Shown: one piece after another, positions 25,803 to 38,344 of the stretch | Position numbering within the stretch: position 1 is the first letter of the stretch | Layout: the number at the start of each line of letters is the position of its first letter | DNA from: Panagrolaimus kolymaensis | Lineage: Eukaryota; Nematoda; Chromadorea; Rhabditida; Panagrolaimidae | Length of the DNA stretch: 64,000 bases | Direction: 5' to 3' | NCBI GenBank assembly: GCA_028622995.1 | Contig: JAJQJQ010000005.1 | Location: forward strand, 7,068,001-7,132,000 | Notes under the pieces: model-generated | Told to the model about the DNA's origin: nothing | Databases searched by the model: none | The model's input: the letters and a program-made list of their open reading frames with translations, nothing else | Position numbers and translations under genes: made by a program

Positions 25803-28800
25803 ATGACACAAATGAATGCTGCTGCATCAACGAGTTCCCCACAGCAATGCTTTTCACAAACTTCGTCAACTGGTAGTGAATTAGCTTCACCTGATGGTGG
25901 AGGAACTGAATCCATGGTGGGAAGTAATGAATCTCTTCGAGATCGATCCCATTTATTCCTTGATATTGGAAGTAAACGTGGCCCTGGATTATCATTAAAA
26001 CCAAGAACTAATTTTGCAGTACCTCTTCACACAAATAATAATAACAATAATAATACCGCCATCACCACTTCTGCTCCAACTTCTCAACACCCAATAATAA
26101 ATGGATTTACCACTACCAGCATCGCAGCAAATGATACTGGTTTATCACCTATGCTTCCAAAAGACTTTTTACAAGTTGTTAATGCCATCATGTCACCTGG
26201 TAAGTTTATTCTTTTATGTTTTAAATAAAAATTACCGTATTTGGAAAAAACCTTATGTCAAAAAATATGTAACTTTTGTTTTATTTTGACCCTAAATCTC
26301 CACAATATGTATTTGAATTTTGAGCTTCTTACTTCTAAAAAATACATATGAAGTTACTTATTTTGTTTAATTTATTGAAAACCTCATCACTTCCGGAGAG
26401 TTTAATTTATAAGTTTTTGTAATTGCCTTTTGATTATTGGAAGCAGACTTTTTTGAAGGCACTAAAGCTTGAGTTTTTGGGAATATATTGGAAATATCAT
26501 CTTTATTTTAGTTAATTCATATACGGTATTTTTTAAACCAACTGTAAAAAAAACAAGGTATTACTCATCAGAAAAATCCTCTTTCTATAATGACATAAGA
26601 TATTTTTCACATATTATTTAGCGAAACTCTCAAAACTGCTTTTTTGATTTTAAAACTACAATCGACATATTTTTTGTGGCATAAATCTTCATATATATGC
26701 TTGCTTTTTAATTATCCACCAAAATCTTCCATGTCTTTTTTCTTTTATCTTTTTGTTTTTGTATTTTTCCATTATGAATAAAAGCTTTTTTAGTCAGAAA
26801 AAAGTCGTATTTATAAATTTTCGCACCATTTTTTTTATTAATATTAATAACCGCTGTTGATACGGTAAATACGTGACAAAAATCTGTTTTGTTGCTTTTA
26901 TTACTCAAAACACATCACAAACATCTTTAGCTTTGTATGAATTCTTCGAACTGTTTTTGACTTTTTATAAGCTCATTTTTTATATAAATCTTTTAAAACA
27001 ATTTCCTATCATAATAATTCAAAAATTTGCTCTCTTTGAAACTTCACTTTTATGAGCCATTTTTTAAATAACGTTAAAAAATAAATAACAAATGAGTAAT
27101 TTGCGCTCTTTTGAGAAGGATGATGATGGCTTCATTTTGGTTTTGATGAAAAAATAAAACATAATTAAAGGTTGATTTGATTGTAGTTTTCTTTGTTGAA
27201 TGCATTACTCATAACATATTTATTAAAAAACAACTTTTTTAAAAGACTAATTAGCCCAATGATGATGCGTATTTAAATGATAAAAAATGCTTGTTTTTTG
27301 GAAGGAGTTACTTCGTCATTTACCTTAGGGAACTCATTAACTTTTGAAAAATATATTCTAATTCTGGCCAAAGCAAAAGCATAAAGCATCGACGATTTTT
27401 TAGGGTTAAAGGATCTTTGGAATTGTGAATCAAGCTGTTATAATGGCCAAAAGCTTTTTATAAAAATTGTGTGTTATTGGTAGAATTTTCTAAAGAACAA
27501 AGTTTTGGTTGAGATTCATTCCGAGAAACTTAGGCAGCTTAGTCTATGTTTAAGTTTGTTAAAAATAAATTAAGTTAAAAGTAATAAAATAATTTTATTT
27601 ACATTTTTTTCTGCTTGGTATACCTTTTCTGTGATGTAAGAAGTAAAAGAAACTTAATGAGTTGTAGTTGTATTTGTATTAGACAAGTTCTATTTGTATT
27701 CCATTTTAACTTTGTTTTTTAAATGTTTGAAAATACAGAATTTACTGTAGTTTTACACTCAATATTATCATGCCATTTTTAATACCCAAAAAACCCACTA
27801 TCTTATCTTTACAAAAACAATTATTTTTTCTCACTACTCCATTAATTTTCTTTGTGACAAATTTAAAATTATTATAAACACACATTTTTCAATGCCATTC
27901 ACAGTGACTGAATGTAGTTATAATTTTTTTTTTATGCCCGCCTATTTTTTTTTCTTCTTCTCTCATTTTCTGCTTTCATTGCGCAGAAGCATGAGTATGT
28001 ATTATGTATAAAAAGATTGAGAAAAAAAAATATGAAAGGAAGCATGAGTCAGTGTGTGTTCTTTCCATCAATGGCTTTAAAAGCCTCTTAGTTAGCTTTG
28101 TGGGTTCTAAATGCGCAAAAAAAAGAAAGAAGAAAATGCCAGATCTTTTTTTCTTGTTTTTAGTCTTTCTTTTTTTTTTTTCATACATGCTTTAAAATAG
28201 TTTACTTTCTCATTGCAGAGAATGGAAAAGGAAATTACGGTATGAGTAATAAAAATGAGTCATCCATTGCTTGCTTGTTTAAGAAATGGGAGTTTGTAAA
28301 GGTTTGATAAGAATAACTTTTTTAAGGAGCGTAACAGCCATTAAATTTTTGAGGTTAGATATTTCAACGCAAAGCTTTATACTAACTTTAAAAGCTAATT
28401 ATAGGCATCCAAAAAATAAAATAAAAGGGATAAACAACTTTGACTAAAGGTTAAAACGAAAATAATCTTTGTTTAAAAAAAAGGTAAAGTTTGTGAGTCA
28501 ACAACAGTTAATAAATTTAGTTAGAGCATGGTATTCTTCACCATAGGGAGAGAGCAAAATGAATTTACGTTTTCGGGAACAAAAGTTTAGGTGCACGTAC
28601 GGAAGTTTATTTCTCATGAATCTAAATGAAAAATATTAGAATATCTTACCACTAAGTGATTTTTTAAAACTCATTTAACCTTTAACATCTAATTTTTGTT
28701 TCATTTTCTTTATTTTGTTTCCGCCGCATTTTTTTTTTCTTACATGACTTTCAAACGTACTACAGTAGCTCTATGTTTTTTCATATATTTCTTTTGACAC

Positions 28801-31800
28801 TTTCTTAACCGCTCCTTTAAATAAAATCTTCCAATAAGAAATAGTAACAAATATATTTTTCCTGCTATTTTTAAACTTTTTTTTGCATCCATAAAGGAAA
28901 AAATAATCTAAATTCCATTGAAAAGAGAAACAAATTTTTCATGTTTACTCAGGATTGACATACTCTTTCTTTATGTATGACTCATTCATTTTCAAAGCTG
29001 TCATAAAAAAAATGAAAGAGAGAAGAAGGAGAAACTTATGTGTATGCGCAATAAATTTATTTTCAGTTTAAATAATAGTTTTCTATTATTATTTTTTCAT
29101 CCTTTTTTTGCCATAATAAAAAAATTTACCTTGTTTTTATATGCCAGATTTTTTTTCATTTGCCAATAAAAATTAGTAGGCTATAAAAAGTTAACTGAAA
29201 AATAATAAACTTTTCTTTTTTTTGTTTTAAAAAAGAGTTTACTTTTAAAGCTGATTATTAACAAACAAACAAAAAAGTCCAAAAAGAACTATCAACATCG
29301 ATGTGACTACGTAATTAATTTTCTTTCTTCCTTTTTTTGTTTCTTGTTATTTATTTTAAAAAATGTTAAAAACAAATTACACACATACCTTTATTTTTCA
29401 ATGTTTATAATTTTTTAAGCTTCAAACATAATATTTCCTTGTGAGTGAGAAAGAGTGTGAAAGTAAAGATAATCTTAATTGTTGGAGATTAAGAAAAGAA
29501 TGCTCATATTTTTTTTCATGCCTTCTTTTTTAAAGATAAAAACAATCAGTTGACGACTTTATGTTTCCGAAAAAAAATATTCTAAATTTTTTAAATGTTT
29601 GAAACTATTTTAAAGCTTTTTTTAAGGCGGAAAACTCCTTTGTCAAAAAATAATGAATTGGGTAATGTCTTTAAAAAACTACGGTAAAACGAGAACGCTT
29701 CCTTCCTTCTTTTTTTTTTGAAAGATAAAAAATAGATAAATGCTAAGAAATTTTTATTAGTTATTATTTTTAAAAAGCAAATGGATGGATGAGTAATGGA
29801 TGAAATTATGAGGTTTTATTTATTTATTATTTTTTGAGATAAAGTCTGCTTCCTAGAAGTACTACAAATTAGAAGATAAACCTACTGTATTTTGAATGAG
29901 GAAGGTGTTCTAAAAAGGGTAATGAATTTCGTGTTTAAGAAATGAAAATCTTTAAATATAAGAATAAATTCATAATTAACTGATTTCAATATCGATGAAG
30001 CAATCACATTTCATTGTCTCTTTTTTTTCGGGTTTTTTTTCCTTATTACCAATAGATTTTTAAATAATATTTTTTTGCGTGTGATATAGCTAAGTAAAAC
30101 ACACAGTTGTACCTACTCGTGCCACTTTCAATGTTAATAATATTTATTACAAATATTTGTGTGAATCATTTTTATTTAATCCTTTGAGAATTAATTTTTT
30201 TAAAGGTTTGTACCTTGAAGCAGCGGTTATTATAAGGAAATAATAAAATTTACCACAAAAAACAAGCTTTTTGAAAAATTAATTAATAAAAAATTTTTGG
30301 TCGCTTAGTTTCCGTCATCTTCCGTGATTCCATCGCTCAAATTTTTTTTACTACTTTTCTAATTTTACAATACCATTTTCAACATTTTAGTTAAAAGTAA
30401 AAATTTAAAAATGTCCGTCAAAAAATCATCAAATTCCATGTTTCGAAACATGTTGCAATTGCTCGCGAAAAAGTCAAACAAATATAAATTCATTATCGGT
30501 CACTTTGTTCTTCTTCTTTCTCATTTTTTTCTACCTCAATCATTCTGCAATAAAAATAAATTCCCTTCATTCCATTTAATAACTTTTCTTTCTCCCTCTT
30601 TTTTATGTATTTAATTTGAAACAATATAATGATTGCTGCTACTGACTGACATTGGTTGTTATTTATGCTATTGTAAAAAGGCCCATTTATTCAAATAAAA
30701 GTTTACGGACTCTTTTACTTCGTTTGTTTCTTTTAAAAAAAGCAAGGATGGTATTTCGCAATGCCTATTTTTTGTGCGCAACAATTTTTATTATTTTTTT
30801 ATTATTTCTCTTCTCTTTTTAACATTGATATATGTATGTATAAGAAATATTTTTTGACCATTGTGATGGCGGTGCAATAACACTCCAATACATTTCTCTA
30901 TGCTTACTTGTGTCCATGCCCTTTCATTTTGCTTCTTCTTTGCTTACCAAATAAAAAACATGCCGTTGGATAACCTTTTTTTTATTTTGACCAACCATTT
31001 GCCACCTTCCTTTGATTTATTTCCATGAATGGTGGTTAACCTTTTGGGATGGAAGTGATCATTTTTGAATGAACGCGCATACATACAAACACAAACACCC
31101 ATATTCTCTCTTTAAAGTGTCGATGAATCATCAAAGTTATTTTCTCGATATTTTTTGCGCCTGTGCTTATGATATTTTTTTCTGCTGAGAATGTAAAAAA
31201 TAAATAAGCATTTCCTGTCCGTCTCGATTCCACCTTTTTTGTTTGATTGTAAATTGTTCAATTTGAGGCCACCGCCATCCTGAAGTTTCTTTTGTTTGAG
31301 ATTGCAAATATTTTTAAAATCAGACACGCTTTTTATTTATGACGTAATATTGGTCAAAATTGCCTCTGGCAATGAAAACGATGACACTGAGTCATCGCAT
31401 GTTATTTTATTTTTTACTCCTCGTGATAGTTTTGCAATCGTTTTTTTTCTTTCTTTTTCATAAAAGCTTTTTGAGATTTTTTTAAATTCATGCGCAAATC
31501 CAATCACTCCTATTTTCCAAAAAGGTTTTGCTTGTTTGCTGACGTCAAACATACATTCAAAAAAAATTTGATCCATTCGATTCTTTCTTTTTTTTCTTTT
31601 TTTTTCAAAGTTTAGTTCCAACTAGTATCCTTTCGAAATCATCTTCCCTCTTTTATTATTATCGCTCTTTTAAAAAACGGTAGTTTTAATCCTTTGCCTC
31701 TTCAACGAATTCTTACCTTCAGAAAAGTTAAATACAAATATTTTGTTAAAGCTTCTCAAGTGCCTTTCCCCACGCATTAGCAGTGACGGCCTCGAGGCAC

Positions 31801-34497
31801 TAATCCCCATCGACGGCAAGAAGATTTGATTCGCTTTTCATTTTTATTTTCAAGGAGGCAATGAATGACACATTCTGATTCTTCTTTTTTTTTCAATCAG
31901 CAGTGCATGTTTGCATATATATTTTTAACCCATCTCTCTTTTCATCTTTTTTCGCGTGGGCGCCGCCTTTTTTAATGTTTTATTTTTTGCGCTCTCCCTC
32001 TCCATCATATTTTTCTCTCTCACCTTTTTTTCGATAAAAAAAAAGAACAAAAGAAAATAAAGTTTTGACATTGGTTATACGGTAGTATATTTTTTTTCCG
32101 AAGCTTCAAAGAATTTTAAAATAATTAATTATCTTTCAATTTATTTTTTAGCAAATCGAAGACCAAATTTTCCATTGACCCACTCATTACAACAATCAGC
32201 ATTTAATAATTTGCATAAATCTGCAGCAGTTAATAATTCTGCTTTATCAATCGCTGAAACTCCAACTCCAACTAAAATCTTATATCCTAAACAAGTTACC
32301 CAAGAAGCTCAAGAATTTGCTGACGGGTTTACAAGTAAGTTATTTTCTTTCTTTTTTGCATTCAAAAGTATTCTTCTTCATAAAAACGAGGAACACTTTT
32401 GATTAGTCATCAACATCTTTCGATCGTATTCAAAAAAGAGGGGAGAAAATAGAAGAACAAGATCATAAACTTTGGCGAATGTTTCATTGCTTTTTTCCTT
32501 TAAATATTTATTGAAAATTAAGTACAATCGGAAATATGTATGTATTTTGATTTGTGAATACTATAGGTCGTTTTTGAAGTAAATTTTGTTTTTAATATTA
32601 GTTAGTCAATTATGGAAAATATTTTTTGTTGATTTAAGTTTATGATTAAAAATGAAAATTTTAATTATCAATATAAGAAACTTTAAATCCCGGATAAGCG
32701 TTTTTTTATTGCTTATTTCGTTGCCCCAAAATGAATTTGCTATAAATCAGTGTTACTATTAAACTCTAATGAAAATAAATTTTTCAGAAGTCCTTGAAGA
32801 ACTTCAACAAAAGAATCAATTCAGTAGTGCAAACTTAAATTCGCCATCAGCAAATCTTTTGTTTCCAATTCTCAACGCTTTAACTCCAACCAATCCTTCG
32901 GCAAATACCTCAGCAGCAAATAACGCAAGTGCTGCAGCCCTCAACGCTATTATCCAAGCAGTATTTACTCCAACTCCAACCCAAACTCATACAACCGAAC
33001 AACTTTTTGCTGCCGCATTAGCAAATTTAGCTGGAACTCCAACAAATCCCTCACCCACAACTAATTTCCCTTCAACTCAAATTCAACAACCTCAGATCAC
33101 CACTGCAACCACATCAGCAATAAACCAAAGTCTTTCGAATTCTGTGTCAGTTGCAACCGGTGGAAATCAAGCTTCAGCTCCAATTCCAACTACAACTTCC
33201 GCCACTCAATCTTTAGGTGGACTATATAAAAATCTTGATTCCTCTGGGTGAGTAATAACTTCTTGAAAAAATAATATTTTGTAGTTTTAAAAGATTATGA
33301 TGAAGAGGAAGGATGGGAGGATTTAATCCTAAAAGGCACTTCAAATTTTCCATCTTTCTTTCTTTTAACAATGGGATCTAAAATGGGTGGAGTTTGATTG
33401 GTGGTTGTCATTATTTTAAAAGTAGCCAATCAGCACCCAATTCATTTGTATTTAAAAGAAAACAGTTTTGGATTTTGAGTTTCCTTTTTTCCCTTTGACG
33501 AACACCTCTTTTTGGCCCAACAAATACCGTAATCACAACAAAAAAAGTTTTTTGATAGAAATCAATACTGATTGACGTCGTTCTTCGTCGTTTCAATGTT
33601 TAAAAAATACGCTGGTTTTTTTGTTGTTCGAAAACGGCAGCGTTGATGAATCATTTTTCTTCTTTTCTGTATTTTATTTTTCTTCTCTCCAATCCTCAAT
33701 GCTTTTTTCCTAAAAAAAGAAAAAAGAAAAAAGAAAGCTTTTTTTTGACAATATTTTTTCCATTATTATTTTTTCTTTTCAGACTAATGGATCATATGTT
33801 TGCTAATCATGGAGATATTAATTTCCCGGGGTTGATGTCCCATTTCAATGGTATGCCACCCCATAGTCAAACTATGAACCATAATGGATATCATCAGCCT
33901 GGGCTTGGTATACAACAAGGACCTCCCCAACAGCCTGGTTTAATGTCAATTAAGAATGAACCCGGTACAAATGGATATGGTCTTGGCCATTCACTTCAAG
34001 GAGCTTCTGCTACGGGAATGTGCCAACCACCTCCTCAAAATCTTTCATGCGCTCCTTCAACATCTTCACATCAAATAAGCGCTTATCAAAATCATTTATC
34101 AAATAGTAATAGCATGCCATTAGAGTAAGATTTTAATTCTAAAAATGTTACAATAGTCTAAACGCAAACCATTAATTACAGAACTGATATGACGGAGCAA
34201 GAGCGTCGAAAGCTTGACAGAAAGCGAGCAAGAAATCGTATGGCTGCATCTAAATGCCGCCAACGTAAAATAGAACGAATTACTCAACTTGAAGGTGAAG
34301 TTCAACAAGAGCGTCAACGATATCAATCATTACAACTTTCAATTGCAACAATGAAAGAAACGATTGATATGTTACAAAATGAATTATCTCGGCATAAGCA
34401 TGCTGGATGTTCACTTGATAAATCAACATTTAATTTAATGAGTCATTTATCCACCATTATGAATAATAATAATGTTACATCCATGGATACTATGTAA
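25803..34497 (+). CDS. jun: AP-1 transcription factor Jun
   Basis: Five coding exons: 25803-26199, 32152-32334, 32788-33247, 33783-34124, 34182-34497. All junction phases fit and give 565 residues from the ATG at 25803. The frame stays open upstream to 25665 and reads plausibly, so a further 5' exon or a non-ATG start is possible. The C-terminus is a Jun bZIP: basic region about 474-490 with NRMAASKCRQRK, a zipper from Leu497, and the family motif HAGC after it. Glu504 replaces one heptad leucine. The rest is low-complexity, Asn-, Thr- and Pro-rich (activation-domain-like), with Asn runs and several Ser/Thr-Pro sites. Jun binds TGA(C/G)TCA as a dimer and mediates stress and growth responses. 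The first coding intron is 5.95 kb against about 50-500 bases for the others. Confidence 0.92.
28045..28984. promoter_or_regulatory. AP-1 site cluster inside jun intron 1
   Basis: Four exact consensus sites in 940 bases: TGAGTCA at 28045-28051, 28256-28262 (in ATGAGTCAT) and 28494-28500, and TGACTCA at 28978-28984 (in ATGACTCAT). The spacings are about 211, 238 and 484 bases. The cluster looks like an intronic enhancer responsive to Jun itself. Confidence 0.5.
30411..30499 (+). CDS. possible alternative first exon of jun
   Basis: Inside the large jun intron, ATTTTAG ending near 30390 looks like a spliced-leader acceptor and is followed after 20 bases by ATG. The frame MSVKKSSNSMFRNMLQLLAK runs to a candidate donor CG|GTCACT at 30500. 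That junction leaves one base (G), exactly the phase required by the exon at 32152, where G completes a GCA codon. The product would be a shorter Jun with a different N-terminus. The donor is weak, so this is tentative. Confidence 0.3.
31388..31547. promoter_or_regulatory. AP-1 site and full CRE in jun intron 1
   Basis: TGAGTCA at 31388-31394 and the full palindromic CRE TGACGTCA at 31540-31547 lie 150 bases apart, about 600-760 bases before the second coding exon of jun. Both are bZIP binding consensus sequences. Confidence 0.4.
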
Positions 34498-36288
34498 TTA
34501 AAAAAAACCTAGTTGCTTCGCCTCATTCTCCTCAAAAATTGTTTATAAAAATTTGAAGAAAAAAAAAACAATATTTTTTACTCATATAAAATTTTAGTTG
34601 ATAAATATAAGGAATTCTTTTCTTTTTTTATTCAAGGGTTCTCTTATTTTGTTTAGCTCTTTCATGGATCTCTCTTCTCTCTCTCCTCCTTTTTTTGTTT
34701 TTAATTAAAAAGTTTTTTATCGATAAATTTTACTCAGAAAATTTTAATATTATTATTTTTTCGTTCTTTTCTTTTATCTTCTCAAAAAAGAAAATTTTTA
34801 AATTCCGGTTAATTTTTTTAAGGATAATTTTTGCTGGCCATAACAATCAATGTGTTTATAAATTTTTTAATAACGGATAAAAAAATTGCAATTATTATTT
34901 TATATTCATTCATAGTTTCTTTTACTTTTATTTTTCTTCGTCGTGCACGAGTATTTTTGTAGACAAAAATGCTTTTCTAATATTTTTATTATTATTAATT
35001 GTTTATCCTCGGTAGTTTTAAATATTATTACTGTTTCTTATTATTGTAATGTTTTATCGGTGAAAAAATTATTACGGATTGAATTTTTCGCACTTATTTC
35101 ATAAAAATTTTTTTAATGAATGTTTCTTTACAAACGAGTGAGTAAAATAATGGAAAAACAAAAAAAAATCAGCAGCGGCTTTAAATATTAGCTTATTTGC
35201 TAGAAGATGATATTTCACTGAAGCAAGTTACTGTAATTCAAGAACTTTGCTATCGCAGCTATTGCTTTCATTTTTCAGTACTCAAAATTTTTAACCTTCA
35301 TACGCAGCACTCATACACTAGCTTCCTAAAATGGTTAAAATAAGTGGCTTCAAAAAAATCTTACTTTTTTAATTGCCAAAATAATAAAATGAGTTCATAA
35401 TTTTAACAATTAATTAATTTTTTTACTTCAAAGAGCACCACCCGGTATAAACTTACCTTATTTATTATAATAATAATAAAGCAAGCAACAAAACAAGATG
35501 GGTAAGGAGAAAAATATTTGAGTCATGCGTTTAATGGTGTCATGCTTTAGTAACTAAAAAAAATAATAATAATAAACAACATTATTCTTTACGTAGGATG
35601 ATGTACTTCCCTTTTTAATCCCCAGCGACAATTTGATGAAGAAAAAAAAACAAGGATTTAATAAACATAAACACATTCTTCAATTTAGATGAAAAAAATT
35701 AAACGTATTTAAAAAGTTTTTAATTGAAGCTTTTTTAAAATTATAAGTTTTAACTAATAGCAACAGAAAAATGGTAAACAGATGATGAATATTGAAACAA
35801 CCTTTAAACTATTTTTGAGTCTTTGAAAATAAAAAAGAGGAATCAAAAATTTATTATTGCTTCTTGGAAGGTAAGAATTCCTGGAATCAAATAGCCAGCC
35901 TTCCATTCTCTTATTAATGGCTATGAATCGATTGATTTGTTTGAACTAGGGTTATTGAATATTTGAATTTCATTTTAATCCAAGTTTTTAAATAGGCTTT
36001 TTTTATAAGATAAGAAAATATGTAACCGCATTTCCATTAATCATCATTTTTAAAGGTTAACGATTCTGCAAACAACCTACTAACCAACGCAACTCTAAAA
36101 ATGGCACGGTTTCTTCATTAGGTGTTTCCGCATTAAGTATTTCGTACTTCTCCCGAAAAATCAAAGGCCAATGAGTTTACTGAAAGAACCAAATTCAAAA
36201 AAAGAGTGAATTCCAACAAATTATAGGAGACAATTATTTCGTTTTATTCACAAATAATTTATTAGAGAACAAAAAATAAAAGCACAAA
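34498..36288. other. convergent intergenic region between jun and ORC4
   Basis: This holds the 3'UTRs of jun (plus) and ORC4 (minus). It contains a further AP-1 consensus TGAGTCA at 35519-35525, and is otherwise A+T-rich with no coding pattern. The open frame at 34695-34880 is a Phe/Lys artefact of A/T runs. Confidence 0.5.
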
Positions 36289-37847
36289 TTACAACTGTAC
36301 ATTGCTAGTTATAAGAAATGCATCAGCGAGGTATGTTCGTTTTGATCGTTTTTCCCATGCATTTTTGATAGTTTCACCAGATACAGTAACATGAACAGGT
36401 CTAAAATTAGAAGCAGTTAGAAAAGGAAAACATCTACGATTATATTCAAAGATTACCTAAAATCAAGTTGGCCTTTATGAGTTCCTTCTTTAATTTCGAT
36501 AACCTTCTTCGTATTCAATCGGTCAAGTATAAAGTAAACTATTTCTTTTCGTGGTGGTTTAGCTTTGATAGAGTTATGAACATGATTGAAACCTGAAAAT
36601 TCAAAAAGGGAATAAGCAATAAAATATAAAGCAAACAAACTTTGAAAAATGTTGAGATACGCTATTTCTCTAATTCCATTTCGTTCTGTCAAACGACGCA
36701 TAATTTCAAGGATTAAAAGTTCTTGGATTTCAAGCTCTAAAATTATAATACATATTACATGAGCAACAATAAATTCGACAAACTTGTTAGGTAATCAAAT
36801 ATTTCAGTCGATCGTGGAGTAATCATCGTTGTAAGCTGGGGTACCATTACTTCAGCATTTCGTATTTCTTGTTCAAAACAATTCGATACTAATAACATAG
36901 CAAGCTGTTTGAGTTTATAGATTCCATTTCCCAAAGCATAACTAACAACCCTTTCAACTTCGCGGTTAACAAAAGCATTGTTGACACATAGATCCTGAAA
37001 AAGCTTTGTTGAAGATTAAAAGATAAATGGTAATTCTTACCTGACACCATTTCTTCCAGTTTTCTTCGACTTGATTGCTTTTGTTTTTCCATGTTGTAGG
37101 AGCAAGAAGTTGATGGAGACGCGTGATTGGATGTTCATCAATAGGAGCAACAAAAATTTTCTTTTGTGAAAATCGAGATCGAACACGCTTTTCAAAAACA
37201 TCAGTGCAATTCTGTAAAAATGGAAATAAAGAACTCAGTAAATGTTTTATCAAGCAAGCAATGTTTACTATGTTTAAATTAAATTGTAAACAAACTCCAG
37301 CTTTAAATGAAAAAAAGAAACCAACTTACAGCATCTCTTGAACAAAAAAGCACCAAACAACTTGACGAACATGCTTGATTCATGATAGTATATAACAATT
37401 GTTGCCGAGAACGAACAGCAAATTGTTCAAAATTATCAACGATTACTAATTTGCAACCCTAAAAAACACAAATTAACTAAAACTCCACTAGTTTCTATCA
37501 AATGCATACTTCAGTTTCTTCTCCAATTAAATTTGTTCCTTCAGAATCATCACAAAAATGTCCATCAATGTTAATAACATTTTGTTCAACAAAATCATTC
37601 GGAAATCTTTGAATTACAGCTTCAATCAACGAAGTTTTCCCAGAAAGTTCTTGACCAACAATTAAACAAGATTTACCAGTTTTGGTTGAAAGAAAGGTTT
37701 CAAAAATATTATATAAATCTCTGAAATAAACATGAAAATTAATTAATCACTAACATGCTAATAAAGATAAACTTACTTAAATTGAGTGTCTAATCCAACG
37801 AGCAGTTGATCAATCGATATCAGGAGAGAATTTTTTGAAGAATCCAT
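36289..37847 (-). CDS. ORC4: origin recognition complex subunit 4
   Basis: Eight exons: 37777-37847, 37510-37720, 37330-37458, 37041-37211, 36784-36994, 36641-36736, 36457-36592, 36289-36400. They give 378 residues (human ORC4 is 436). The AAA+ core is clear: Walker A GQELSGKT at 46-53, a Walker B-like VIVDNFEQF with Asp102, and the ORC4-typical DVFEKRVRSRFSQKKIFV block, which carries the arginines after the sensor region. A C-terminal winged-helix part ends with TYLADAFLITSN. ORC4 is an ATPase subunit of the complex that marks replication origins and loads MCM. Walker B has Asn instead of the usual second acidic residue (DN rather than DE). One intron (36593-36640) is 48 bases, in frame and stop-free. 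Confidence 0.92.
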
Positions 37848-38344
37848 TAGCAAAAGTTTAGATGGTAAATTTCAAAAATGAAAAAAGCTTTTAAAAATGT
37901 TTGACTTGGAAAAAGTTGGGGTTTTCAAAAAATGATTGAACAAAAAATTTGGCGCCATTGTTTTTTTGGCCAAACGAAACAAATTTTTATGTCGAATATC
38001 AAAATTTTTCATAAATCAAATGCTTTTATGTATATAAGTTTTATGTTCAAGAATTACGCTATTCTCATCTTAATATTGGACAATTCCATGCAAGTTTAAA
38101 ACCAACAATTAACAATAAATATTTATTTAAATTATCACACTTATATCCGTGTTAGCCGTTTAAACAATACACCTTACAAATAACAAATAAAAAAGTAAAC
38201 ACCGGTAAAAAACGACAATGAAAGCAAAAAATAAGTTAAAAAAGAAGTAAAGCGAAACGACAGTTCGAGATCGGTTCGAAGAAAAATATTATTGCAGCTA
38301 AGTTTTTATAAAGCCATTAGTTTCTTGTTTTGAGAAGTTGAGAA
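37848..38344. other. short intergenic spacer, no gene seen
   Basis: About 500 bases between the ORC4 start and the stop of the DUF829 gene, both on the minus strand. It is A+T-rich and must carry the ORC4 promoter and the upstream gene's 3'UTR. No operon-like spliced-leader site was evident. Confidence 0.45.
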
